From NCBI GenBank assembly GCA_020628865.1, contig JAHDEJ010000003.1, forward strand, positions 1 to 64,000: DNA of 64,000 nucleotides, in the 5' to 3' direction. The notes under the pieces were generated by a model. That model searched no databases and had not been told where the DNA came from. It saw nothing but the letters and a program-made list of their open reading frames with translations. The DNA comes from Acidimicrobiales bacterium. GTDB lineage: Bacteria > Actinomycetota > Acidimicrobiia > Acidimicrobiales > SHLQ01. Both the position numbers and the translations under genes were made by a program. Position 1 is the stretch's first letter. Every line of letters begins with the position of its first letter. Of this stretch, positions 46,157 through 54,156 are shown one piece after another.

Positions 46157-47994
46157 ACCGCCGCGAAGTCGACTTTCAGATCATGTGGAACCGTCTGATC
46201 TCCGTCGTGGAGGAGCAGGCGCTCACCCTCGTCCGCACGGCGTTCTCCACAAGTGTCCGCGAAGCCGGCGACCTCTCCGCCGGTGTGTTCGACCGGTCCG
46301 GCCAAATGGTCGCCCAGGCCGTCACGGGCACGCCCGGCCACGTCAACACCATGGCCGCCGCCGTCGGGCACTTCATCAACGACATCGGCCCCGAACGCAT
46401 TTATCCCGGCGACGTCTACATCACCAACGACCCGTGGAAGGGCACCGGCCACCTCCACGACATCACCGTCTGCACGCCGGTGTTTCGCTCGGCGCTTCCG
46501 GCCGAGATCCCCGGCGACGCGCATGGTCGCTCCGGGTCGTCTCGCTCGGCACTTCCGGCCGAGATCCCCGGCAGTCGGCATGGTCACTCTGCTTCGCTTC
46601 GTTCCCCTCAGGAGGCTTCTGACGATGTCACGGAGCCTGGGGACGGGGCCATCGGAGAGCGGAGCGGAGCGCAGCGAACAGGGGCGCAGACGCGGATCTC
46701 GGCCGGAAGTGCCGAGAAAGAGCAGCACCTCGTCGGCTTCTTTGCGTCCACTGCGCATGTCGTGGACGTGGGTGGTCGTGGGTATGGGCCTGAGGCGGCC
46801 GAGGTTTACGAGGAGGGGATCCGCATTCCCATCATGAAGTGGGCCGAGCGGGGCGAACTCAACCGGGACCTCATCAACATCATCCGCAACAACGTCCGCG
46901 AATCCGATCAGGTGCTCGGTGACATGCACGGTCTCGCTGCGTGCAACGAGACCGGTCGTCGCCGCCTTCTCGAGATGCTGAACGAGTTCGAGATGACCGA
47001 CCTCGAGGAACTCGCCGGCTTCATCTACGACCGCACGCGTGCAGCCACGCTCGGCGCGCTCGAGCGTGTACCCCGCGGGACCTACCACAACGAAATGCAG
47101 GTCGACGGTTACGACGAACCACTGACGCTCGCCGTCGACCTCACCATCACCGACGAGGGAATGCACGCCGACTTCACCGGAACGTCGCCGTTGTCCCGCT
47201 ACGGCATCAACGTGCCGATCGGCTACGCAGAGGCGTACTTCACGTACGGAATGCTCGTGGCGCTCGCGCCGGAGCTCCCGAACAACCACGCCTCGCTGGC
47301 GCCCTTCACGGTGAGCGCCCCCGATGGCGTGATCCTGAACGCGAAGGAACCCGACCCGGTCTCGGTCAGGCACGTGATCGGCCACTTCGTGACCGACCTC
47401 TGCCTGGGCGCCATTGCCAAGGCGCTCCCCGGAGAGATTCCGGCCGAGGGTGCCGGTGCGCTCTGGAACTTCCAGGCCAGCGCTCGCGCGGCCGATCCGG
47501 CGTCAGGACTGCCCCCGGTCGAGATCCTCATGTTCAACAGCGGTGGCAGCGGCGCCCGACCGGCACTCGACGGTCTGACCGCAACCGCATTCCCGTCGGG
47601 CGTGATGACGATGAGTGCCGAGGCGACCGAACAGGTCGGCCCGATCGTGATCTGGCGCAAGGAGATCCGCGAGAACAGCGGTGGAGCCGGCGCACAGCGC
47701 GGCGGCATGGGGCAGATCATCGAGGTCGGACCGGTCGATGGCTATCAGTTCGAGTTCTCCGCGATGTTCGATCGAGTTGCGAACCCGGCGCGGGGCCGCG
47801 ATGGCGGAGAGGACGGCGCACCAGGTCGGGTTTACCTCGACGACGGAACGCCGTTCCCGAGCAAGGGGAAGGAGACCGTGTCGGCAGACCGTCGGCTCGT
47901 GCTCGAACTCCCCGGCGGTGGCGGCTTCGGCGATCCATCCGAGCGCGACCCTGATGCGGTCGCCAATGACGAGGCCCAGGGGTACGTCTCATGA
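46153..47994 (+). CDS. hyuB: Hydantoinase/oxoprolinase B subunit carrying an in-frame repeat insertion
   Basis: A 613-residue HyuB partner of HyuA, with the family segments AGDLSAGVFDRSGQMVAQ, GDVYITNDPWKGTGHLHD and LPGGGGFGDPSERDP. Between TPVF (residue 111) and LVGFFASTAHVVDVGG (residue 193), where relatives join directly through a short turn, there are about 80 low-complexity residues that include two copies of RSALPAEIPG. The insertion is encoded by repeated DNA, described separately. The reading frame is intact through it and the flanks are well conserved, so the protein may still work with an extra surface loop. Coupled to both neighbours by ATGA overlaps. Confidence 0.92.
   Translation: MNRREVDFQIMWNRLISVVEEQALTLVRTAFSTSVREAGDLSAGVFDRSGQMVAQAVTGTPGHVNTMAAAVGHFINDIGPERIYPGDVYITNDPWKGTGHLHDITVCTPVFRSALPAEIPGDAHGRSGSSRSALPAEIPGSRHGHSASLRSPQEASDDVTEPGDGAIGERSGAQRTGAQTRISAGSAEKEQHLVGFFASTAHVVDVGGRGYGPEAAEVYEEGIRIPIMKWAERGELNRDLINIIRNNVRESDQVLGDMHGLAACNETGRRRLLEMLNEFEMTDLEELAGFIYDRTRAATLGALERVPRGTYHNEMQVDGYDEPLTLAVDLTITDEGMHADFTGTSPLSRYGINVPIGYAEAYFTYGMLVALAPELPNNHASLAPFTVSAPDGVILNAKEPDPVSVRHVIGHFVTDLCLGAIAKALPGEIPAEGAGALWNFQASARAADPASGLPPVEILMFNSGGSGARPALDGLTATAFPSGVMTMSAEATEQVGPIVIWRKEIRENSGGAGAQRGGMGQIIEVGPVDGYQFEFSAMFDRVANPARGRDGGEDGAPGRVYLDDGTPFPSKGKETVSADRRLVLELPGGGGFGDPSERDPDAVANDEAQGYVS
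46486..46716 (+). repeat. Foldback repeat element inside hyuB
   Basis: A 30-bp unit beginning CGCTCGGCGCTTCC occurs at 46486-46515 and again, with one mismatch, at 46543-46572, a 57-bp period equal to 19 codons. A 22-bp inverted copy, beginning GATCTCGGCCGG, lies at 46695-46716. Between them, GCTTCGCTTCG-rich and GGAGCGGAGCGCAGCG-rich tracts are partly complementary. The whole can fold into a long hairpin and keeps the hyuB frame. No transposase is present. Confidence 0.85.
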
Positions 47995-49208
47995 GCACAA
48001 GAACACCGATCACCACCACGCCGACCTCTTCCTCGTACGACGTTGTCGTCGTGGGTGGGGCCATCATCGGGTCGTCGGTCGCCTGGTGGCTCAGTCGGGA
48101 ACCGGGCTTCGACGGATCCGTCCTCGTGGTCGAGAAGGATCCGCTGTACCAGCAGTGCTCCACCGCCCACACCAACAGCTGCATGCGTCAGCAGTTCTCG
48201 AACCCGCTCAACGTGCAGATCTCGCGCTTTGCCGCCGACTACGTGCGCGACTTCCGAAGCTGGATGGATGACGATCCGGACGTTCCGGAGATCTACGTCA
48301 ACCACTACGGCTACATGTACCTGGCCGGCGACGACACGTTTGCCGACACGCTTCGAACGAACCAACGGGTGCAGGCCGATCTCGGCGCCTCGACGAAGAT
48401 CATGTCGCCCGACGAGATCAAGGCCGCCTACCCCTTCTACAACGTCGACGGCATCGTGTGCGGAAGCCACAACCTCGTCGACGAGGGGTATTTCGACAGC
48501 GGCACGATGTTCGACTGGTGGCGCAACAAGGCCCGCGAGAACGGCGTCGAGTATCTCACGGGCGAGGTGGTCGACGTGGAGCGAGACGGCGACCGGGTCA
48601 CCGGCGTGACGCTCGCTTCCGGCGAGACCGTCGCCTGCGGCACGCTCGTGAACGCCGCCGGGCCGAGTGCCGTGCGGGTCGCCAACATGGCCGGGCTCGA
48701 GCTGCCGGTCGAGCCCCGCAAGCGGTACACGTACATCTTCGACTGTGCCGAGGACCTCGGCATGGACGTCCCGCTCACGATCGACCCAACCGGGGTGCAC
48801 GTACGCTCCGAGGGCGATGCCTACATGACCGGCGCCACCCCGGACGATGATCCGGCCGTCGGCTTTGACGATTTCGCCATGGACCACGACATCTTCGAGG
48901 AGAAGGTCTGGCCGGCACTCGTCAACCGGATCCCAGCGTTCGAACGCATCAAGATCACGTCGCAGTGGGCCGGTCACTACGCCCACAACACCGTCGACCA
49001 CAACGTGATCGTCGGGCCCAATCACGAGGTGGCCAACTTCATCTACGCCAACGGCTTCTCCGGTCACGGCCTCCAGCAGTCGCCGGCGATCGGGCGGGGA
49101 GTTGCCGAGCTGATCGCCCACGGCGAGTACCGCTCGCTCGATCTGACGCCGCTCGGCTTCGAGCGAATCGTCAGAGGCGAACCGTTCATCGAGACCGCGA
49201 TCATCTGA
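47991..49208 (+). CDS. DAO-family FAD-dependent oxidoreductase
   Basis: A 405-residue flavoprotein of the D-amino-acid/sarcosine oxidase superfamily. The FAD fold is VVVVGGAIIGSSVAWWLS, and the C-terminal NGFSGHGLQQSPAIGR motif is typical. Members oxidise N-methyl or D-amino acids such as sarcosine, dimethylglycine or proline. Translationally coupled to hyuB, so the hydantoinase product is a likely substrate. A hydrophilic Thr/Ser-rich stretch of 14 residues precedes the domain. Confidence 0.9.
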   Translation: MSTRTPITTTPTSSSYDVVVVGGAIIGSSVAWWLSREPGFDGSVLVVEKDPLYQQCSTAHTNSCMRQQFSNPLNVQISRFAADYVRDFRSWMDDDPDVPEIYVNHYGYMYLAGDDTFADTLRTNQRVQADLGASTKIMSPDEIKAAYPFYNVDGIVCGSHNLVDEGYFDSGTMFDWWRNKARENGVEYLTGEVVDVERDGDRVTGVTLASGETVACGTLVNAAGPSAVRVANMAGLELPVEPRKRYTYIFDCAEDLGMDVPLTIDPTGVHVRSEGDAYMTGATPDDDPAVGFDDFAMDHDIFEEKVWPALVNRIPAFERIKITSQWAGHYAHNTVDHNVIVGPNHEVANFIYANGFSGHGLQQSPAIGRGVAELIAHGEYRSLDLTPLGFERIVRGEPFIETAII

Positions 49209-49210
49209 CC

Positions 49211-50302
49211 GTGCCGCAACGTCAACCGTTCATTCCGCCGCCGTATCCGTTCGACCGCCTCGACGAGGTTCGGGAGATCGCAGCCCGCCATCCGCAGGGT
49301 GCGCTCGACCTGTCGATCGGCACCCCGACCGATGCACCGGCGCCAGCGGTGATCGAGGCCTTGTCCACGTCGAATCTCGAACGTGGCTATCTGCCGTCCA
49401 TCGGCACGCCGGCGTATCGGGAGGCTGCTGCGAACTGGCTCAACCGCGTGGCCGGCGAGCCAGTCATCGACCCAGCGAACCTCATCGCCACGGTCGGGAG
49501 CAAAGAACTCGTCGTGGGGCTCCCGCACTGGCTCCGCCTTCGCCGGCCGGATCTCGACACCGTGCTGTACCCGGCCGTCAGCTACCCGAGCTACGCCATG
49601 GGCGCCGAATTGGCTGGCTGCCGTGCGGTCCCCGTGCCGGTTCGCGAGGACTGGACGCTCGACGTTGCTGCAATCGATCCGGCTGACGCGGCCCGGGCGC
49701 TCTGCCTATGGGTCGCTTCGCCTGGCAACCCGACCGGAGCGAGCGAGGATCTCGGCGCGATCGCTGCCTGGGGTCGAGCCAACGGCGTGCCGATCTTCTC
49801 CGACGAGTGCTACATCGAATTCACGTGGGACCGGGAGCCGCAGACGATCCTTCACCACGGCATCGACGGTGTCGTCGCCGTGCACTCGCTGAGCAAGCGA
49901 TCGAACCTGGCGGGGACCCGGGCGGGGTTCATCGCCGGCGACCCGGAGATCGTCGGCTTTCTGGCCGAGCTTCGTCAGCACCTCGGCCTTCTGGTCCCGG
50001 GGCCGGTCCTGGCAGCCGCCATCGCCGCGTACGGCGATCAGGGGCCGGTCGAGCAGCAGCGTTCGATCTACCGCACCCGGCTCGAGCAGCTGATCGAGCG
50101 CCTGTCGGCCCTGGGGATCGATGGGCCGATGCCGAGCGGCGGGTTCTACCTGTGGCTCGACATCACCGACGGCGACGGCTGGGAGCTGGCCAACCATCTG
50201 GCGGGGGAGTTGGGCATCGTCACGAGTCCCGGCGAGTTCTACGGAGACGTGAGCGACAAGCACCTCCGCATCGCCGCCGTCCGCGACCTCGGCCCCCGCT
50301 GA
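49211..50302 (+). CDS. dapC: N-succinyldiaminopimelate aminotransferase-like protein
   Basis: A 363-residue PLP aminotransferase close to the actinobacterial DapC group: PPYPFDRLDEVREIAARHP, DLSIGTPTDAP, VGSKELVVGLP and the PLP lysine in HSLSKRSNLAGTRAGF. DapC transfers an amino group to N-succinyl-2-amino-6-ketopimelate in lysine synthesis. It lies 2 nt after the flavoprotein with a GTG start, inside a catabolic cluster rather than with other lysine genes, so it may have a different substrate here. Confidence 0.82.
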   Translation: MPQRQPFIPPPYPFDRLDEVREIAARHPQGALDLSIGTPTDAPAPAVIEALSTSNLERGYLPSIGTPAYREAAANWLNRVAGEPVIDPANLIATVGSKELVVGLPHWLRLRRPDLDTVLYPAVSYPSYAMGAELAGCRAVPVPVREDWTLDVAAIDPADAARALCLWVASPGNPTGASEDLGAIAAWGRANGVPIFSDECYIEFTWDREPQTILHHGIDGVVAVHSLSKRSNLAGTRAGFIAGDPEIVGFLAELRQHLGLLVPGPVLAAAIAAYGDQGPVEQQRSIYRTRLEQLIERLSALGIDGPMPSGGFYLWLDITDGDGWELANHLAGELGIVTSPGEFYGDVSDKHLRIAAVRDLGPR

Positions 50303-50617
50303 ACCAGCATTCCGCCCCAGCACACGCATTCCAAGCGTCGCCCACACCCGTCCTGCGGCAGGGGTCAGACCCCTGCCGCGCCTTCGGGGTCTGACCCCTG
50401 GCGAGGGTTAGGGGTCTGACCCCTAAACGCGATTAGGTGCCAGAGCACAATGTGGTGGATTTGTCTGGTTCGATCAGGAAGATCCCCGAAAAATCAACGA
50501 TCTCGCTGTTGGGGTCGGTTGGGGCTCTGACCCTTGGAGCGCTTTAGGGGTCAGAGCCCTCGCGCGGAGCGCGGGCGCGGTGCGAGGTGAGGGAGGGCGG
50601 AGTTCTAGGATTCTTCG
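50303..50617. other. 315-bp spacer rich in palindromes
   Basis: The only stretch longer than 300 bases without a gene. No protein frame, tRNA or recognisable RNA is seen. The first 125 bases hold three GGGGTC-N-GACCCC palindromes and a decayed GGTGCC copy. A lower-GC segment (about 50444-50515) follows, then a long hairpin at 50522-50559 and a GC-rich run up to the M24 gene. The promoter of the M24 gene must lie here. Confidence 0.7.
50355..50559. repeat. Cluster of GGGGTC-N-GACCCC palindromes and a hairpin
   Basis: Copy 1 is a perfect 25-bp palindrome at 50355-50379 centred on GGGGTC-A-GACCCC. Copy 2, 13 bp, is at 50386-50398. Copy 3, 19 bp with TTA and TAA ends, is at 50408-50426. Near 50433 is a damaged version of the GGTGCC repeat. 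A hairpin with 14-base arms (GGGCTCTGACCCTT at 50522-50535, AGGGGTCAGAGCCC at 50546-50559) contains the same TCTGACCC core. Confidence 0.85.
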
Positions 50618-51778
50618 ATGGATCAGAGTGCGCCGCCGCGAGGCTTCACCGACGACGAGTTCGCCCACCGGACCGAACGGTGCCAACAGCTCATGGCCGA
50701 GCGTGGGATGTCGGCCCTGCTCGTCTGCACCGAACCGGAGGTGCGCTACCTCACCGGGTTCTTCACGCCGTTCTGGCAGAGTCCAACCCGGCCGTGGTTC
50801 ACCGTCGTTCCGTCGGTCGGAAAGCCCATCGCCGTGATTCCGAGCATCGGCGGACCGTCGATGCGCGCCACGTGGATCGACGACGTTCGGACCTGGTCCT
50901 CGCCGCGACCGCTCGACGACGGCGTGTCGCTGCTGATCGCGACCCTGCGCGAAGTCGGCGGTGATGGTTCGGTCGGTCTGCCGATGGGGCCCGAAACGCA
51001 TGTGCGCATGCCATTGAAGGACCTCGATCTCGTTCGCGAAGCGGTGGGCGGCCTTCTCGACGCCACCGACGTGATCACGTCGCTTCGAATGGTGAAGTCC
51101 GAGGCCGAGATCGCCAAGCACCGTCACATCTGCGGACTCGTCTCATCGGCGTTCGAGGCGCTGCCATCCATCCTCTCGACGGGTATGACGGAGCGGGAGG
51201 CGTTCCGAACGTTTCGCGAAGAACTCCTCCGGCAAGGAGCCGACGACGTGCCCTACCTCGTGGGAGCAACCGGACCGGGCGGCATCGACGACATCATCCG
51301 TCAGCCCTCCGACCGCGAGATCGATGCCGGCGATCTGCTGATCTTCGACACCGGCTCGACCTATGACGGCTACTTCAGCGACTTCGACCGGAATTTCGCA
51401 TTCGGTCACGCTGATCAGGGAGCCAAGGATGCCTATCGGGCCGTATGGGAAGCGACGGAGGCTGGCCTGGAGGCGATCCGACCCGGAGCGACCACGACCG
51501 ACGTGTTCTCCGCGATGAACGCGGTACTCAAGGCGAATGGATCGCTCGGGAACGACGTCGGCCGAATGGGTCATGGTCTCGGCATGCAGGTGACCGAATG
51601 GCCGTCACACACCGCGGACGACGAGACCGAATTGCTCGAAAACATGGTCCTGACGCTGGAGCCGGGCCTCGTGTGGGCGCCGGGCAAGGCCATGGTGCAC
51701 GAGGAGAACCTCGTGGTCCGGGCGGACGGAGCGGAACTGCTGAGCCGACGAGCCGCCCCAGAACTGCCCATCATCTGA
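50618..51778 (+). CDS. M24-family peptidase/creatinase-fold hydrolase
   Basis: A 386-residue creatinase/Xaa-Pro peptidase-fold enzyme. The N-terminal domain has VRYLTGF. The catalytic domain has all metal ligands: two Asp in IFDTGSTYDGYFSDFDR, His in RMGHGLGM and Glu in TLEPG and VHEEN. Relatives include aminopeptidase P, ectoine hydrolase and creatinase. Standing next to the hydantoinase and DAO-type genes it could hydrolyse a cyclic or N-blocked amino acid derivative. ATG 50618. It is only distantly like the DddP-type protein at 39-40 kb. Confidence 0.88.
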   Translation: MDQSAPPRGFTDDEFAHRTERCQQLMAERGMSALLVCTEPEVRYLTGFFTPFWQSPTRPWFTVVPSVGKPIAVIPSIGGPSMRATWIDDVRTWSSPRPLDDGVSLLIATLREVGGDGSVGLPMGPETHVRMPLKDLDLVREAVGGLLDATDVITSLRMVKSEAEIAKHRHICGLVSSAFEALPSILSTGMTEREAFRTFREELLRQGADDVPYLVGATGPGGIDDIIRQPSDREIDAGDLLIFDTGSTYDGYFSDFDRNFAFGHADQGAKDAYRAVWEATEAGLEAIRPGATTTDVFSAMNAVLKANGSLGNDVGRMGHGLGMQVTEWPSHTADDETELLENMVLTLEPGLVWAPGKAMVHEENLVVRADGAELLSRRAAPELPII

Positions 51779-51793
51779 CCGAGGAGAAACCCG

Positions 51794-53035
51794 ATGACCA
51801 ATCGCAGCGACCGCCCGTACGACCTCGTCGTGTTCGGCGCCACGAGCTTCGTGGGTGAGATCCTCACACGGCACCTCGTTGATCGTCACGGATCGACGGG
51901 CCCGCTGACCTGGGCGATGGCCGGACGCAACCCGCAGAAGCTCGCCGACGTCGCCGAGCGCACCGGAGCCAGCGTCGATCAGATCGTGGCCGACGCCGGG
52001 TCGGCCGACGATATGGCCGATCTCGTGGGAAAGACGCGCGTGGTCGTCAGCACGGTCGGCCCCTATGCGACGTATGGCTCCGAGCTCGTGGCCGCAGCGG
52101 CGGGCGCCGGTACCGACTATTGCGACCTGACCGGAGAACCCCATTGGATGCGGCGCATGATCGACGCCCACGGCGACACGGCGAAGGCGTCTGGTGCCCG
52201 CATCGTGCACGCGTGCGGTTTCGACTCGATTCCCTCGGACCTCGGCGTCTGGTTTCTGCAGCAGGAAGCACTGGCCCGATTCGGTCGTCCGTTGCAGCGC
52301 ATCGCCATGCGGGTCCGCGCCATGAAGGGTGGCCCAAGCGGCGGCACGCTCGCCAGCATGCACAACGTGATGGATGAACTCCGGGCCGACCCATCGCTGC
52401 GCAAGGTGCTCATGAACCCGTACTCGCTCGCTCCGGAGGGCATGCGGTCCGGGGTGCGGCAACCCGATGTTCGTGTGCCGGCAAGAGACGAACTCTTCGA
52501 CCAGTGGGTCGCCCCGTTCGTGATGGCCTCCGTCAACACCAAGGTCGTGCACCGAACCAACGCCCTGCTCGACCACGTCTACGGTGCCGACTTTGCATAC
52601 GACGAGGCGACGTTGATGGGATCCGGCCCCGCCGGCGCCCTCAAGGCTGGGGGACTGACCGCCGGACTCGGCGGGTTCATGGCGGCTTCGGCCGTTCGGC
52701 CGGTCCGTGACCTCCTCACCGGGCGCGTGCTGCCAGCTCCAGGCGAGGGTCCGAGCCCGGATGAGCAGCTGGCCGGCCGGTTCGACATTCGGTTCCGAGG
52801 CCGGACCGACGACGGGAGAACGCTCGGTGCGCGCGTCACCGGCGATCGGGATCCCGGCTACGGCTCCACCGGCAAGATGCTGGGGGAAGCCGCAGTCCTC
52901 CTCGTCGATCCCGAGCATCGGGGCGAGGGGAGTGGGGGCTTTCACACGCCGGCAACGGCGCTGGGCAATCTCCTCATCGAGTCGTTGCGCGACCACGCCG
53001 GCCTCACATTCGATGTGGACGACGTCGACGCATGA
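51794..53035 (+). CDS. Saccharopine dehydrogenase-like oxidoreductase
   Basis: A 413-residue protein with a Rossmann N-terminus (YDLVVFGATSFVGEILTRHL) and STVGPYATYGSELV, CDLTGEPHW and HACGFDSIPSDLGVW, which match the mycobacterial saccharopine-dehydrogenase-like group that includes the trans-acting enoyl reductase of phthiocerol and glycolipid synthesis (Rv2953 type). No lipid synthase is nearby. Preceded by GAGGAG, and it overlaps the enolase-superfamily gene by 4 nt. Confidence 0.87.
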   Translation: MTNRSDRPYDLVVFGATSFVGEILTRHLVDRHGSTGPLTWAMAGRNPQKLADVAERTGASVDQIVADAGSADDMADLVGKTRVVVSTVGPYATYGSELVAAAAGAGTDYCDLTGEPHWMRRMIDAHGDTAKASGARIVHACGFDSIPSDLGVWFLQQEALARFGRPLQRIAMRVRAMKGGPSGGTLASMHNVMDELRADPSLRKVLMNPYSLAPEGMRSGVRQPDVRVPARDELFDQWVAPFVMASVNTKVVHRTNALLDHVYGADFAYDEATLMGSGPAGALKAGGLTAGLGGFMAASAVRPVRDLLTGRVLPAPGEGPSPDEQLAGRFDIRFRGRTDDGRTLGARVTGDRDPGYGSTGKMLGEAAVLLVDPEHRGEGSGGFHTPATALGNLLIESLRDHAGLTFDVDDVDA

Positions 53036-54153
53036 GGATCGAGCGGATCGACGTCTTCCAACAGGACCTGCCCTTCTCCGGTGGCGTCTATCGGCTGTCG
53101 GGCGGACGCGAATACCGATCGTTCGATGCGACCTTCGTTCGCATCACCACCGACGATGGCGTGGAGGGGTGGGGCGAATCGACACCGTTCGGTTCCAACT
53201 ACGTGGCTGCGCACGCGGGCGGCGTTCGGGCGGGCATTGCCGAGATGGCGCCGTTGCTCCTCGGCGCAGACCCGCGGCATGTGGATCGAGTCAACGAGCG
53301 AATGGATGACCTGCTCACGGGCCACAATCACGCCAAGACGGCCATCGATGTCGCTTGCTGGGATGCGTTCGGTCGGGCGACAGGTCTTCCCGTTTGCGAT
53401 CTCCTGGGTGGTCCCACCCCAGGGCGGCTCCCGGTGATCTCGTCGGTACACGTCGGTGACCCCGACGACATGCGAGCTCGAGTCGAGGAGCATCGACAGC
53501 GGGGCTATCGGGGCCACTCGGTGAAGGTCGGAGCCAGCGAAGCCGAGGGCGGTCCGAAACTCGATGCCGAGCGAGTGGCGGCTTCGCTGGCAGACGCGCA
53601 GCCGGGCGAGTACTTCCTCGTGGACGCAAACGGCGGAATGTCCGTCGAGCACGCGTTGCGCTTTCTTCGCCTGTTGCCGCCGAATCTCGACTTCGTTCTG
53701 GAAGCGCCGTGCGCGACCTGGCGCGAAACCGTGTCGCTGCGCCGACGAACCGACATTCCGATCGTGCTGGACGAGCTTGGCGACACCGATGCGTCGCTGA
53801 TTTCGGCGATTGCCGACGATGCGGCCGACGGCATCGGACTGAAAATCGCGAAGAACGGCGGTCTGACGGCGGGCCGCCGCCATCGAGACCTCTGCCGTGC
53901 AGCGGGACTGACCATGAGCGTTCAGGACACTGTGGGATCGGAACTGAGCTTCGCTGCGGTCGTGCACCTCGGTCAGACGGTGCCGCCCGGGCTGCTGCGG
54001 TGTGTGCTCGACGTACGCGGCATGGTCAGCAGCGCCACCGGCCACATGGAGGTCACGATCGAGGACGGTGGGGTCCGAGCACCACGTTCACCGGGGCTCG
54101 GCGTGGACGTTGATCTCGACCAGATGGGCGAACCGGTCCTCACGTTTGCGTGA
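53032..54153 (+). CDS. Mandelate racemase/muconate lactonising enzyme-family protein
   Basis: A 373-residue enolase-superfamily enzyme. The metal ligands are Asp in LVDANGG, Glu in VLEAPCATW and Glu in VLDELGD. The catalytic lysines are in HSVKVGAS and LKIAKNGG. The pattern is nearest the subgroup containing cis-3-hydroxyproline dehydratase and hydroxyproline-betaine epimerase, which act on proline-type or betaine substrates by alpha-proton abstraction; that assignment is tentative. Coupled to the preceding gene by ATGA. Confidence 0.87.
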   Translation: MRIERIDVFQQDLPFSGGVYRLSGGREYRSFDATFVRITTDDGVEGWGESTPFGSNYVAAHAGGVRAGIAEMAPLLLGADPRHVDRVNERMDDLLTGHNHAKTAIDVACWDAFGRATGLPVCDLLGGPTPGRLPVISSVHVGDPDDMRARVEEHRQRGYRGHSVKVGASEAEGGPKLDAERVAASLADAQPGEYFLVDANGGMSVEHALRFLRLLPPNLDFVLEAPCATWRETVSLRRRTDIPIVLDELGDTDASLISAIADDAADGIGLKIAKNGGLTAGRRHRDLCRAAGLTMSVQDTVGSELSFAAVVHLGQTVPPGLLRCVLDVRGMVSSATGHMEVTIEDGGVRAPRSPGLGVDVDLDQMGEPVLTFA

Positions 54154-54156
54154 GCG

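Noticed and set aside
46153-47994. hyuB as a pseudogene broken by the repeat insertion
   Set aside because: The frame continues without stop through the insertion, the downstream domain is well conserved, and ATGA coupling to both neighbours is intact.
50303-50617. CRISPR array in the repeat-rich spacer
   Set aside because: The repeats are palindromes of varied length at irregular intervals with no uniform spacers and no cas genes nearby.
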